Of a DNA stretch of 43,710 nt, positions 17,558 through 24,723 are shown piece after piece (the first letter of the stretch is position 1; each line of letters starts with the position of its first letter). This DNA comes from Pirellulaceae bacterium (GTDB taxonomy: Bacteria > Planctomycetota > Planctomycetia > Pirellulales > Pirellulaceae), in NCBI GenBank assembly GCA_016784735.1, contig JADHUC010000061.1, forward strand, positions 1 through 43,710, written 5' to 3'. The notes beneath the pieces were generated by a model. That model did not search any database. It was not told where the DNA came from and saw only the letters and a list, made by a program, of their open reading frames with translations. Made by a program: the position numbers and the translations under genes.

Positions 17558-18466
17558 ATGACGCAGGTTTCCCGCGAACCTACTAACGCTGCGCGCACTG
17601 AAGCGTGTAACGACGGGCATTCCACCGTCGGCAACTGGAGCGTTGTCGGCCTGTTGGGGGAAGGTCCGTGGTCGCGCGTGTATCGAGCCAAGCCGCTGGG
17701 TTCCGATGCCAGAGCGCACTCGGACTACGCCATCAAAGTCGCTCGACAAGATGCCGGCACGGACACCGCCACGGCGATCCGTCTGATTCGCCGAGAAGCG
17801 TCTGTCGGCCGCACCGTGGCCCATCCGCATCTGACTTGCGTCCTCTCTTCGCACGTCAGCCAATCGCCGTACTACGTCGTGATGCCTTGCCTGGACGGCG
17901 TGACGCTGGAAGCCGCACTTGCCGAAGCCGGGATAGTCCTCACACCTCACGCCCTTTGGATTGCCCGTCAAACGGCACAGGCGATCCGGGCTCTACACGA
18001 TCACGGATGGATCCACTCGGATGTCAAACCCGACAACATTTTCGTCTCGCAAGACGGCCACGTCACGCTTCTGGATCTTGGGCTAGCTCGGCAGATAGGG
18101 CACATCGAGTGCGCCGGCGACGGCCCCTTGGCGGGTACGATGGCCTATGCTGCACCGGAGGCCTTCAGTTCCATCGACGAAATCGGTCCGCGGAGCGATA
18201 TCTACAGCCTGGGCGTAACACTGTTCCGGATGTTGACGGGAACCTTGCCCTTCACGACCCACACGGCGGCGGACCTGGCCGCCGCGCACCTGCGCGGGAC
18301 ACCTCCCGATCCCCGCCGATTCAATCCGTTGCTTCCCAGCCGCGTGGTTCGCTTGTTAAAGAGGATGCTGACCAAGCAGCCCTCGCGCCGACCGTGCGCC
18401 GCCGAATTGGTCGCTTGGCTTGCAGATCTGGAAATCGACACATTGGACGACCGTTTTGCGGCCTAG
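17558..18466 (+). CDS. Ser/Thr protein kinase (PknB-like), soluble
   Basis: A 302-residue protein with only a kinase domain and no transmembrane segment. The glycine-rich loop is [12 protein letters not shown] (31-42), the ATP lysine Lys60 (YAIKVA) and the alpha-C glutamate Glu80. The catalytic loop reads HSDVKPDN (153-160) in place of HRD. The metal-binding loop reads DLG (173-175) in place of DFG, and AAPE ends the activation segment. The proton-acceptor Asp155 and both Asn/Asp ligands are kept, so it is likely active. The start at ATG 17558 is a choice; 17453 is possible. Its stop TAG shares the palindrome CTAG with the convergent isomerase stop. Confidence 0.9.
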   Translation: MTQVSREPTNAARTEACNDGHSTVGNWSVVGLLGEGPWSRVYRAKPLGSDARAHSDYAIKVARQDAGTDTATAIRLIRREASVGRTVAHPHLTCVLSSHVSQSPYYVVMPCLDGVTLEAALAEAGIVLTPHALWIARQTAQAIRALHDHGWIHSDVKPDNIFVSQDGHVTLLDLGLARQIGHIECAGDGPLAGTMAYAAPEAFSSIDEIGPRSDIYSLGVTLFRMLTGTLPFTTHTAADLAAAHLRGTPPDPRRFNPLLPSRVVRLLKRMLTKQPSRRPCAAELVAWLADLEIDTLDDRFAA

Positions 18467-20127
18467 GTCCATCCCTTTCCGCTTTTCTTTGTGCCGCAAA
18501 TGGCCACTTCCATGCCCATGGCTTTCGCCATGCACGCCTTGGCCAACATCGCCTTATCGGCCTCGACCGCCGAATTGGCGTAGGCAACTTGAATGTGATT
18601 GCTCTTGTGGCGAGCCATCATCTGGTCGCGGGACACGCCGTAGGTGACGGCGTGCATGATCGGCCATTGCGGCGTTGTCGCTTGCCAGCGTCGTTCGGTT
18701 TCTTCTTGCGGAAGCTCGATCACGCCGGCACGGCCCAAGTCCATTTTCAGTTTCTTGTTTTCGATGAAGACGCGCGACCAGACGATCTCGCCAAGCTTCG
18801 AGATGCCTTTGATCGTGCCGCCCCCGTTGGGGAAGTACATCGCAGGCTGCCTTTCGCTGGTGACTCCTTTCCAGCCGCCTTCCAGATGGGCCGGTGGCAC
18901 CGAGCCGCTGATCAGAAACACCCAGACGTACTCCTTCGTCGAGCCCGAGGCATCCCAGTCTCCCCAACGCATGTCGTGCAACGTGTTCTCGACGGGCTGC
19001 CCCATCGTCTTGTGGACTCGATAGGTCATCAGGCCGTCTAGCCCGGCGCATTCGTCCACTTCGTTGAAGTGCGTTACCGGTTCGCCCTTGTAGAGGACGC
19101 GTCGCCCGTCGCGACTTCGCACTGGCGGTCGATCGGCGTTATTCAGAGTACCTTCGACCAAGTCACTGGCCGGCAGCAGGTCCTTGAGGCCCTGCTGGTA
19201 CTGAATGCCAATCAGATCGCATCCGAAATCGTCCGCAATGCGCACCGCGGCGATGTACATTTTGCACTGCTTGAGAATCTGGGCGTCGGTCAAGTGCTTT
19301 GCGTGACTGGGCCCCGTTTGGAAAGTCACGCCTTTCTTTTCCATCCATTGGCGAACGGCCTGGGCTTCGTCCTTGCTGACCTGTGTGGTCTCGTAATACA
19401 GCGCCGATTGGCTCAGGCGTTCCTTGTAAACTCCCGTAGGATTAAGCAGATGGTCGGGGATGATGGCATTGAACATGCCCATGCATCCTTCATCGAACAC
19501 GCCCATGATGGCCTTTTCGCGTTTCACTTGGGCCGCCAGGGCTTCGCCCAACTTCTGCTCCTGCTGGCCGACTTTGACTTTGGCAAGCGGCGTCGCGTGA
19601 TTGACCTTGTGACGCACCTGCCCCTTGTCCAGCCACGTTCTCAGGTTGTCCTGGAACGCATCATCGGTGAAGTCTTCGCTCCACAGCGTCGAGTACTTGA
19701 CGCCCGCCTTGGTCATGGAACCGTTCAAGTTCAGCATGCCGACGAGTCCGGGCCACGTGCCTGACCAGTTAGCCACCGTGAGGATCGGCCCCTCGTGGGA
19801 AATCAGACCGTGCAAAATATGATGGGAATACTGCCAAACGGCTTCGGCCACGATCAGCCGGCACTTGGGATCGATCCCGGCAAATACCTGCATACCTTCC
19901 TTCTGCGACCCGATGAAACCGTGTTTTTCGTTCTTCTTGTACGGGTGAGCGCGAACGAGTTTGTAACCGCAGCCGGCTACGGCCTTGGCCAACGTCGCCT
20001 CCATGTCCTTCTGGGCGGCCCAGCAATTCTGGTTGGCCGTCAGACGCAAATCGCCGTTGGCCACGAGCAAAACGTCACGTTCGCCGGCCTTTGGGGTCTC
20101 GGTCACCTTGGGTACCACATATGCCAT
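18463..20127 (-). CDS. L-fucose isomerase-like protein
   Basis: A 554-residue sugar isomerase of the FucI/AraA fold, close to the length of FucI. Recognisable parts are an N-terminal domain, the segment [13 protein letters not shown] in the central region, the [13 protein letters not shown] segment, and a C-terminal beta-domain ending [11 protein letters not shown] and [19 protein letters not shown], the last being typical of fucose isomerases. The DEG glutamate and NHI histidine are likely metal ligands (inference by position). The substrate could be L-fucose or another aldose/ketose. Kinase and aldolase genes are absent nearby, so pathway use is not proven. AAGGAGA precedes the ATG. It is divergent from pup. 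Confidence 0.88.
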   Translation of the reverse strand: MAYVVPKVTETPKAGERDVLLVANGDLRLTANQNCWAAQKDMEATLAKAVAGCGYKLVRAHPYKKNEKHGFIGSQKEGMQVFAGIDPKCRLIVAEAVWQYSHHILHGLISHEGPILTVANWSGTWPGLVGMLNLNGSMTKAGVKYSTLWSEDFTDDAFQDNLRTWLDKGQVRHKVNHATPLAKVKVGQQEQKLGEALAAQVKREKAIMGVFDEGCMGMFNAIIPDHLLNPTGVYKERLSQSALYYETTQVSKDEAQAVRQWMEKKGVTFQTGPSHAKHLTDAQILKQCKMYIAAVRIADDFGCDLIGIQYQQGLKDLLPASDLVEGTLNNADRPPVRSRDGRRVLYKGEPVTHFNEVDECAGLDGLMTYRVHKTMGQPVENTLHDMRWGDWDASGSTKEYVWVFLISGSVPPAHLEGGWKGVTSERQPAMYFPNGGGTIKGISKLGEIVWSRVFIENKKLKMDLGRAGVIELPQEETERRWQATTPQWPIMHAVTYGVSRDQMMARHKSNHIQVAYANSAVEADKAMLAKACMAKAMGMEVAICGTKKSGKGWT

Positions 20128-20293
20128 GATCGGATTCTCCTTCCAGGTGCAAATGGTCTATTGATCGTGGGCGAAGCAAAAGCCCGTCAATCGGTGCGCG
20201 GAACTTGAGAACGACGGGCCTACGCAATTACCCGTCAAATATGATTTGACACAGTACCAGCTATCTTATCACCCAATATCGAGTGCCGCCACC

Positions 20294-20324
20294 TTGCCAC
20301 GAGCGGTTTTCTGGGTACGATAAT
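20294..20324 (+). promoter_or_regulatory. Possible promoter of pup-pafA
   Basis: TTGCCA (20294-20299) is followed after 16 bases by TACGAT (20316-20321), with the overlapping GATAAT (20319-20324) also available at 19-base spacing. It ends 43 bp before the pup start. The consensus match is fair; transcript mapping is lacking. Confidence 0.35.
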
Positions 20325-20352
20325 AGGTTGAGAACGGTATATCACGCCAGCG

Positions 20353-20359
20353 AAGGAGG
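20353..20359 (+). promoter_or_regulatory. Strong ribosome-binding site of pup
   Basis: AAGGAGG ends 7 bases before the ATG at 20367. An ATG at 20360 touches the site directly and opens an unrelated frame, so it is not used. This site is the main proof that the 54-codon frame is translated. Confidence 0.8.
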
Positions 20360-20366
20360 ATGACGC

Positions 20367-20531
20367 ATGCCAACCGATACGATGATCAGGGAAAGGGAAT
20401 ACACGGATACGGCTCCAGGCAAGCCGGAGACTTTGCCACTGGAGAAGGCCCTGGAACAGATCCACCGCGACAGCCGGGAGAAGGCCGAGGAATTCCTGGA
20501 CGAGACGGTCGTTCCTCACGGGGGTGAGTAG
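20367..20531 (+). CDS. pup: Prokaryotic ubiquitin-like protein (Pup/UBact type), 54 residues
   Basis: A small acidic protein (14 Asp/Glu against 7 Lys/Arg) that ends in Gly-Gly-Glu, the exact C-terminus needed for ligation by PafA without prior deamidation. The C-terminal half (LEKALEQIHRDSREKAEEF, then LDETVVPHGGE) has the helix-forming pattern that in Mycobacterium Pup binds the ligase and proteasome ATPase. The N-terminus is polar and probably disordered. Lys19, Lys27 and Lys39 could be self-modified. It has a strong ribosome site and overlaps the pafA start by 8 bases, so translation is coupled. The sequence is diverged from actinobacterial Pup and may belong to the Gram-negative UBact group. 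Identity rests on the C-terminus plus context. Confidence 0.9.
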   Translation: MPTDTMIREREYTDTAPGKPETLPLEKALEQIHRDSREKAEEFLDETVVPHGGE

Positions 20532-22218
20532 CAATTTGCCGGCAATCTTCGATCGCTTGGTCGGGCTGGAAACGGAGTATGCGATGCGTTTCCATCCGGC
20601 CAATTCTTTTGCGCGCAAGCCCGCCAAGTTCCGACTCTACTTGTCCCTGATAGCCGCGCTGCGCGAACGCGTATTGACTGTCCGCGCGAAGCATTTCAAA
20701 GAAGGCGTGTTCATCGCCAACGGTGGCGCAGTTTGGTTCGAAACGGAACGGATCGCTTCGGACGGCGGATTGGTCGAAGGCGCCACGCCCGAGTGCCGTG
20801 GGCCGCGTCAGGTGCTGGCCTACCAACGCGCCCAGGACGAGCTTCTCTCGCAGGCCGCTCGCGCTGCCCCCGTCGACGGAGAACTGCGGCTGATTAAGAA
20901 CTGCCGCGACAGCCGTGATAACGTCTACGGAGCGCAGGAGAATTACGAGGCGATATTGGCCGGCGGGTTCCGCCTGATGCTGTGGCGAGCCGGATTGATC
21001 ATGCTGCTGCCGGTGGTGCTGGTGATGTGGGCGTGCCTGCTGGCAGTGATCATCTCTGTTTTCATTTACTTGGCCGTCGCGGGTTTGGCCTATCTGATCA
21101 TTCGGCTGTTGGTCAAGCGACACCGCCGAATCGGAGTGTTTCTTTTCGGGCGAGACTTGATCGAAGGTCAGGAGACGGGCGCACCGCTGCCCGCGTGGAT
21201 GGAATGGTTGATGCTTTGGATAGCGCGTCTGATTAGTGCTCCGCTGGCAATCGGCTTGATTCTTCTGGCCCGGCTCACAGCCTTTCGTGAAATCCGCAGC
21301 CAGGCGTTGGCCCTGCTGGTCAGCCGATCCGTTATTGCAGGCAGCGGCATGGTCGACCGGGAAGGCAACTTCCATTTGGCCGACAAGGCACCGGCCATAA
21401 ACTGCATCGTCGGCTTTGGCGGCTACTTGTGGGACCGGCCGATTTTCAACTTTGGTCATTTCTTCAAAGCGGTGTCGTTGGAGTCCTTTCTGGCGCCGGG
21501 AGACTACTTCGGACTGTTGCGCGAACGACAGCGGCTGCAGATCGGTCTAGGGGACTCGAACATGTCCGAGAAGGCCGAGTTCTTACGAATCGGAACCACT
21601 TTGCTGGTACTGGATGCGATCGAAGCCGGACAGTTGAAAAATGCCCCGCGTTTGCGGCGTCCCATCCGGGCACTGCATCAGATATGCGCGGATCCTTCGC
21701 TGTCGATCGAAGTTGATTTGGTGGGTGGGCGCCGCGTCACGGCCCTTGACTTGCAGCGATACTACTTGGATGCCTGCCAACGATTCGTTGATACGCGCCC
21801 GGACGCTCCGGCCCAGGCGTACGAAGTACTGGCCACGTGGGCCGATACGCTGGATTCGCTCGAACGCTCGCCCGAATCCTTGGTCGGATCGGTGGATTGG
21901 GTGACGAAGAGGTTCTTGCTGGAGAAGGCGGGGCATGATGCACAGTGGGCGGAACGCAAGAAGATCGACATCCGCTACCACGAATTGTCAGACGAAGGAT
22001 ATTTTCACGTGCTGGCGCAGACGGGTCTCACGGAGACACTGGTAGACGACGACGAGGTGGACCGAGCGACGCGCACGGCGCCACCAAACTCGCCCGCAAC
22101 GACGCGAGGCCACTACATTCGTGAGTTTGCGGGTGGCGACGAACCGTTTGCGGTAAACTGGAAACGAATCCTGATCGGCCGCGGCAAGAAGGCCAAAGTG
22201 ATCCGGCTGTATCGTTAG
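20524..22218 (+). CDS. pafA: Pup ligase (PafA homologue) with a transmembrane insertion
   Basis: Joins the C-terminal glutamate of Pup to lysines of target proteins with ATP. In order: GLETEY (14-19, metal-binding glutamates), NGG (66-68) and ATPEC (87-91), KNCRDSRDNVYG..ENY (125-141), GDSNMSEK (343-350), DWVTKR (458-463), IDIRYHEL (481-488) and RGHYIREF (528-535). All are hallmark PafA/Dop segments. It is 564 residues long; actinobacterial PafA is about 450. The surplus lies at about 150-258 and contains hydrophobic stretches at 152-197 and 224-252, likely several membrane helices. The aspartate of the usual YLDVG motif appears to be Glu73. GTG start at 20524. PafA rather than Dop is inferred from ETE and linkage to pup. 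Confidence 0.93.
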   Translation: MSSNLPAIFDRLVGLETEYAMRFHPANSFARKPAKFRLYLSLIAALRERVLTVRAKHFKEGVFIANGGAVWFETERIASDGGLVEGATPECRGPRQVLAYQRAQDELLSQAARAAPVDGELRLIKNCRDSRDNVYGAQENYEAILAGGFRLMLWRAGLIMLLPVVLVMWACLLAVIISVFIYLAVAGLAYLIIRLLVKRHRRIGVFLFGRDLIEGQETGAPLPAWMEWLMLWIARLISAPLAIGLILLARLTAFREIRSQALALLVSRSVIAGSGMVDREGNFHLADKAPAINCIVGFGGYLWDRPIFNFGHFFKAVSLESFLAPGDYFGLLRERQRLQIGLGDSNMSEKAEFLRIGTTLLVLDAIEAGQLKNAPRLRRPIRALHQICADPSLSIEVDLVGGRRVTALDLQRYYLDACQRFVDTRPDAPAQAYEVLATWADTLDSLERSPESLVGSVDWVTKRFLLEKAGHDAQWAERKKIDIRYHELSDEGYFHVLAQTGLTETLVDDDEVDRATRTAPPNSPATTRGHYIREFAGGDEPFAVNWKRILIGRGKKAKVIRLYR

Positions 22219-22754
22219 CTGTAGCCCGCGTGCGAAAGCAAGGTGGCGATGCTATCACGCGACTTGCCGATTCTCGTAAAACACTATTGACCCTGCCGGT
22301 TGAATGTCATATCCTCCCGCCTCGTCATGACGGTAGACCATGTGACCAGCGAGACACGAAGGCCGTCACCAGAAGGCGGTTGTCTCACTCGACGCGTGGT
22401 CGTGCCGGGCGATGGCAAACGAGTGAACGAGTCTGCATCTGGAGCGCAGCCGTGCTGCGTCTCTGCGGACCACGAAGCGGTGTGTTGGCACGGAAGCTGA
22501 CCCGCCACTTCGCCAAACACCACGGTTGCCGGAAAACGGACCCACAACCACAAGCAGGATGCGCCGGTTGTACTTCGTCCAATCGCTCCCGGAGCTAGTG
22601 CGGAATCCTTTGCCCCCCTGGGATGCCGTTGCTTCCGGGAGCCTTTTTTTTGCGCCCATCCCCTCTGGAATTCTTCAGAAACACCTCGAAGTCGCAGCGA
22701 CTTGGTGACGATACCGATTTAAGAGGTATTGCCGGTTCTTTGTGGAGCGTTGCC
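22219..22754. other. Gene-free stretch after pafA; possible structured RNA
   Basis: About 536 bp without a convincing gene. At 22351-22386 GAGACA pairs with TGTCTC, enclosing CCGTC/GGCGG (22363-22367 with 22375-22379). A second hairpin, CGCAGC-CGT-GCTGCG, lies near 22446-22460. A 57-codon frame from ATG 22327 exists, but no ribosome site or family is recognised. A T-run near 22645 follows no stable stem that I can find. Confidence 0.35.
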
Positions 22755-23141
22755 TTGGACATCGATCCTGAATTCATTGAGTGGGTCCGCGGTTGGATCA
22801 ATGACATCCTGGTGTGGATCGGTTTCGGCACCGTCGTCGGGCTGTTGGCCAAGGCGATCATGCCGGGCCGGGACCCCGGCGGGGCGATTGCCACGCTAGC
22901 AATGGGAATTGGCGGCACCGTGATCGGATGTGGCCTACTGGCCTTTTTCTTTGAAGGTCGTCGCGTCACCCCAGTCAGCGGGTGGGGCTTCGCCGTCGCC
23001 ACGGCCGGGGCGTTCATCATCCTGTTCTTCTACAAGCTGCTAGGCGGCTATTGGTTCGTCGAAGGTGAACACCCGCGAATGCGTCTGCGCCCCCACCGGC
23101 GCCGGCGAAGATACCGTGCGTCGTATTACGACGATGTGTAG
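22755..23141 (+). CDS. GlsB/YeaQ/YmgE-like membrane protein
   Basis: A small integral membrane protein of 128 residues with three predicted helices. The first two hold the family signature GLLAKAIMPGRDPGG and a glycine-zipper GIGGTVIGCG. The tail is strongly basic (HRRRRRYR). Members of this 'transglycosylase-associated' family are stress-induced inner-membrane proteins; their biochemical role is unsettled. The start taken is TTG at 22755, seven bases after GGAG (22744-22747). A frame from ATG 22623 adds 44 residues that look noncoding. Its position after pafA is 536 bp away and not clearly functional. Confidence 0.8.
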   Translation: MDIDPEFIEWVRGWINDILVWIGFGTVVGLLAKAIMPGRDPGGAIATLAMGIGGTVIGCGLLAFFFEGRRVTPVSGWGFAVATAGAFIILFFYKLLGGYWFVEGEHPRMRLRPHRRRRRYRASYYDDV

Positions 23142-23379
23142 GGTGTATCACTCGCGGCCCAGGCGTTGACTTCTGTACAGGTCCAACTATCTGCAGTCCT
23201 GGCGCGCGGCTGAAATGGCGTTTGTTGAAAGTTGCGACCTCGCAGTCCGCCTTTGCCATCCGTGGGTTTCTTGCAGAGGAGACAGGTCGATTATTGACGA
23301 TTTGCGCCGCGTTGGCGAGACTGTCGGTATGCCGCGTATTGCCCGAATCCCAGCTATGCAGAAGAAAGGTGGGTCCATC

Positions 23380-24723
23380 ATGAAATCAATCAATCGCCGT
23401 AGCTTCCTCAAGACCAGTCTGGCCGCGTCGGCGCTTGGGGTCGCGCCGTTCAATATTCTCAAGGCCGGTCCGTCGCCAAACAGCAAGCTGAACATTGCCT
23501 GCGTGGGTGTCGGCGGGATGGGATCGAGCGACGCGAGTTACTTCGCGAGAGATGACAACGTGATCGCCCTGTGTGATGTGGACGAGGCGAGACACAACAA
23601 ATGTATCGCGGGGAAGAAGAACCTGCACGGGATTAAGCTCTGGAAAGACTATCGCGTCATGTTCGACAAGATAGGCAAGGAGATAGATGCCATCTATACC
23701 GGGACGCCGGACCATGTCCACTTCGCGGTATCCATGTTTGCCATCCGACGCGGCAAGCATGTCTATACACAGAAGCCGCTCTGCCACACGGTCAATGAAG
23801 TCCGCGTCCTGACCGAGGAATCGAAGAAGCACAAGGTCGTGACCCAGATGGGCCACCAGGGCCATTCGGGCAGTAGCTCGGCCACGATCAGGGACTGGGT
23901 TCGAGCGGGATCCGTTGGCGAGATCAGGGAGGTGTGGGCCTACTCCAGGAAGAATTATTGGACCAAGGTACATCCCGTCCAGCCAAGTGAATGCCCGACG
24001 ACGCTCCAGTGGGACCTGTTTCTGAACAGGGCGGAAGCGATACCCTTCGGTTCGAGCTATATGAATCGTGAATGGATAAGGTTCAGTCATTTCAGCGGTG
24101 TGGTAGGGGATATGGGCGCACATATTCTGGACGCGGCCTATTACTCGCTCGACCTGAAGACGCCTACCAGCGTCAGGGCTGAAGTGCCCGCCCCACCCGC
24201 TCCGGGTCTCCTGCCCAAAGCCGGGGTCATCACCTGGGAATTCCCCGTCCGTGGCGAACGGCCACCGGTAACAATGAAATACAATCTTGGCCCGGAGATT
24301 CCCTACCCGCGTCCGAAGGATCTGGAAGAAGGCCGCAAGGGATCATTCTTGGACAGTGGATCGGTCCTGATCGGCACAGAGGGTTCGATAATCGTGGGCA
24401 GCCACAGCCAAGGCGGCAGGATAATCCCCGAGGCGAGGATGAAAGAGACTCCTAAGCCGCCCGAGGTATCCTTTCGCTGCAAGGCCGGCAACCATCTGCA
24501 GAACTGGGTCATGGCATGCAAAGGCGAAGACGAGGCCATGTCCGAGTTCGACTACGCGGGGCCGCTGTCGGAGATCATTGTGCTCGGCGATCTGGCAATG
24601 ATGCATCCCGGAAGGAAACTGCTTTGGGACGCTGAGAACATGAAGATCACCAACGACGATGAAGCCAACAACAGCCTCTTCATGAAACGACTCGCACCGC
24701 GCGATGACATGAACTGGTACTAA
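23380..24723 (+). CDS. TAT-exported Gfo/Idh/MocA-family oxidoreductase
   Basis: A 447-residue NAD(P)-dependent sugar oxidoreductase-type protein exported folded through TAT. The twin-arginine signal is NRRSFLKTSL near the start. The Rossmann fold has CVGVGGMGSSD, and the catalytic EKP lysine motif reads QKPLCH (TQKPLC). This substitution is common in exported planctomycete members. The C-terminal domain contains GDMGAHILDAAYYSLDL. It probably acts on a polysaccharide-derived sugar in the periplasm; the substrate is unknown. The start at ATG 23380 follows AAAGGTGG; longer frames from 23215 lack support. Its stop overlaps the convergent propeller gene by 4 bases. Confidence 0.92.
   Translation: MKSINRRSFLKTSLAASALGVAPFNILKAGPSPNSKLNIACVGVGGMGSSDASYFARDDNVIALCDVDEARHNKCIAGKKNLHGIKLWKDYRVMFDKIGKEIDAIYTGTPDHVHFAVSMFAIRRGKHVYTQKPLCHTVNEVRVLTEESKKHKVVTQMGHQGHSGSSSATIRDWVRAGSVGEIREVWAYSRKNYWTKVHPVQPSECPTTLQWDLFLNRAEAIPFGSSYMNREWIRFSHFSGVVGDMGAHILDAAYYSLDLKTPTSVRAEVPAPPAPGLLPKAGVITWEFPVRGERPPVTMKYNLGPEIPYPRPKDLEEGRKGSFLDSGSVLIGTEGSIIVGSHSQGGRIIPEARMKETPKPPEVSFRCKAGNHLQNWVMACKGEDEAMSEFDYAGPLSEIIVLGDLAMMHPGRKLLWDAENMKITNDDEANNSLFMKRLAPRDDMNWY

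Noticed and set aside
20246-20271. TTGACA upstream of pup as a -35 element
   Set aside because: The nearest -10-like sequence is only 13-14 bases away. The TTGCCA/TACGAT pair nearer pup fits better.
20360-20526. Alternative ATG at 20360 for the small gene before pafA
   Set aside because: It abuts the Shine-Dalgarno sequence with no spacing and opens an unrelated frame without the Gly-Gly-Glu ending.
20386-21459. A 357-codon minus-strand frame across pup and pafA
   Set aside because: The plus-strand genes have conserved motifs and a ribosome site. The antisense translation is low-complexity Gln/Arg-rich.
22327-22500. A 57-codon frame (from ATG 22327) in the region after pafA
   Set aside because: No ribosome site and no recognised family. 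The region also has paired stems, so I left it as gene-free.
22610-22652. Possible intrinsic terminator with a T-run after pafA
   Set aside because: The bases before the T-run do not form a stable stem.
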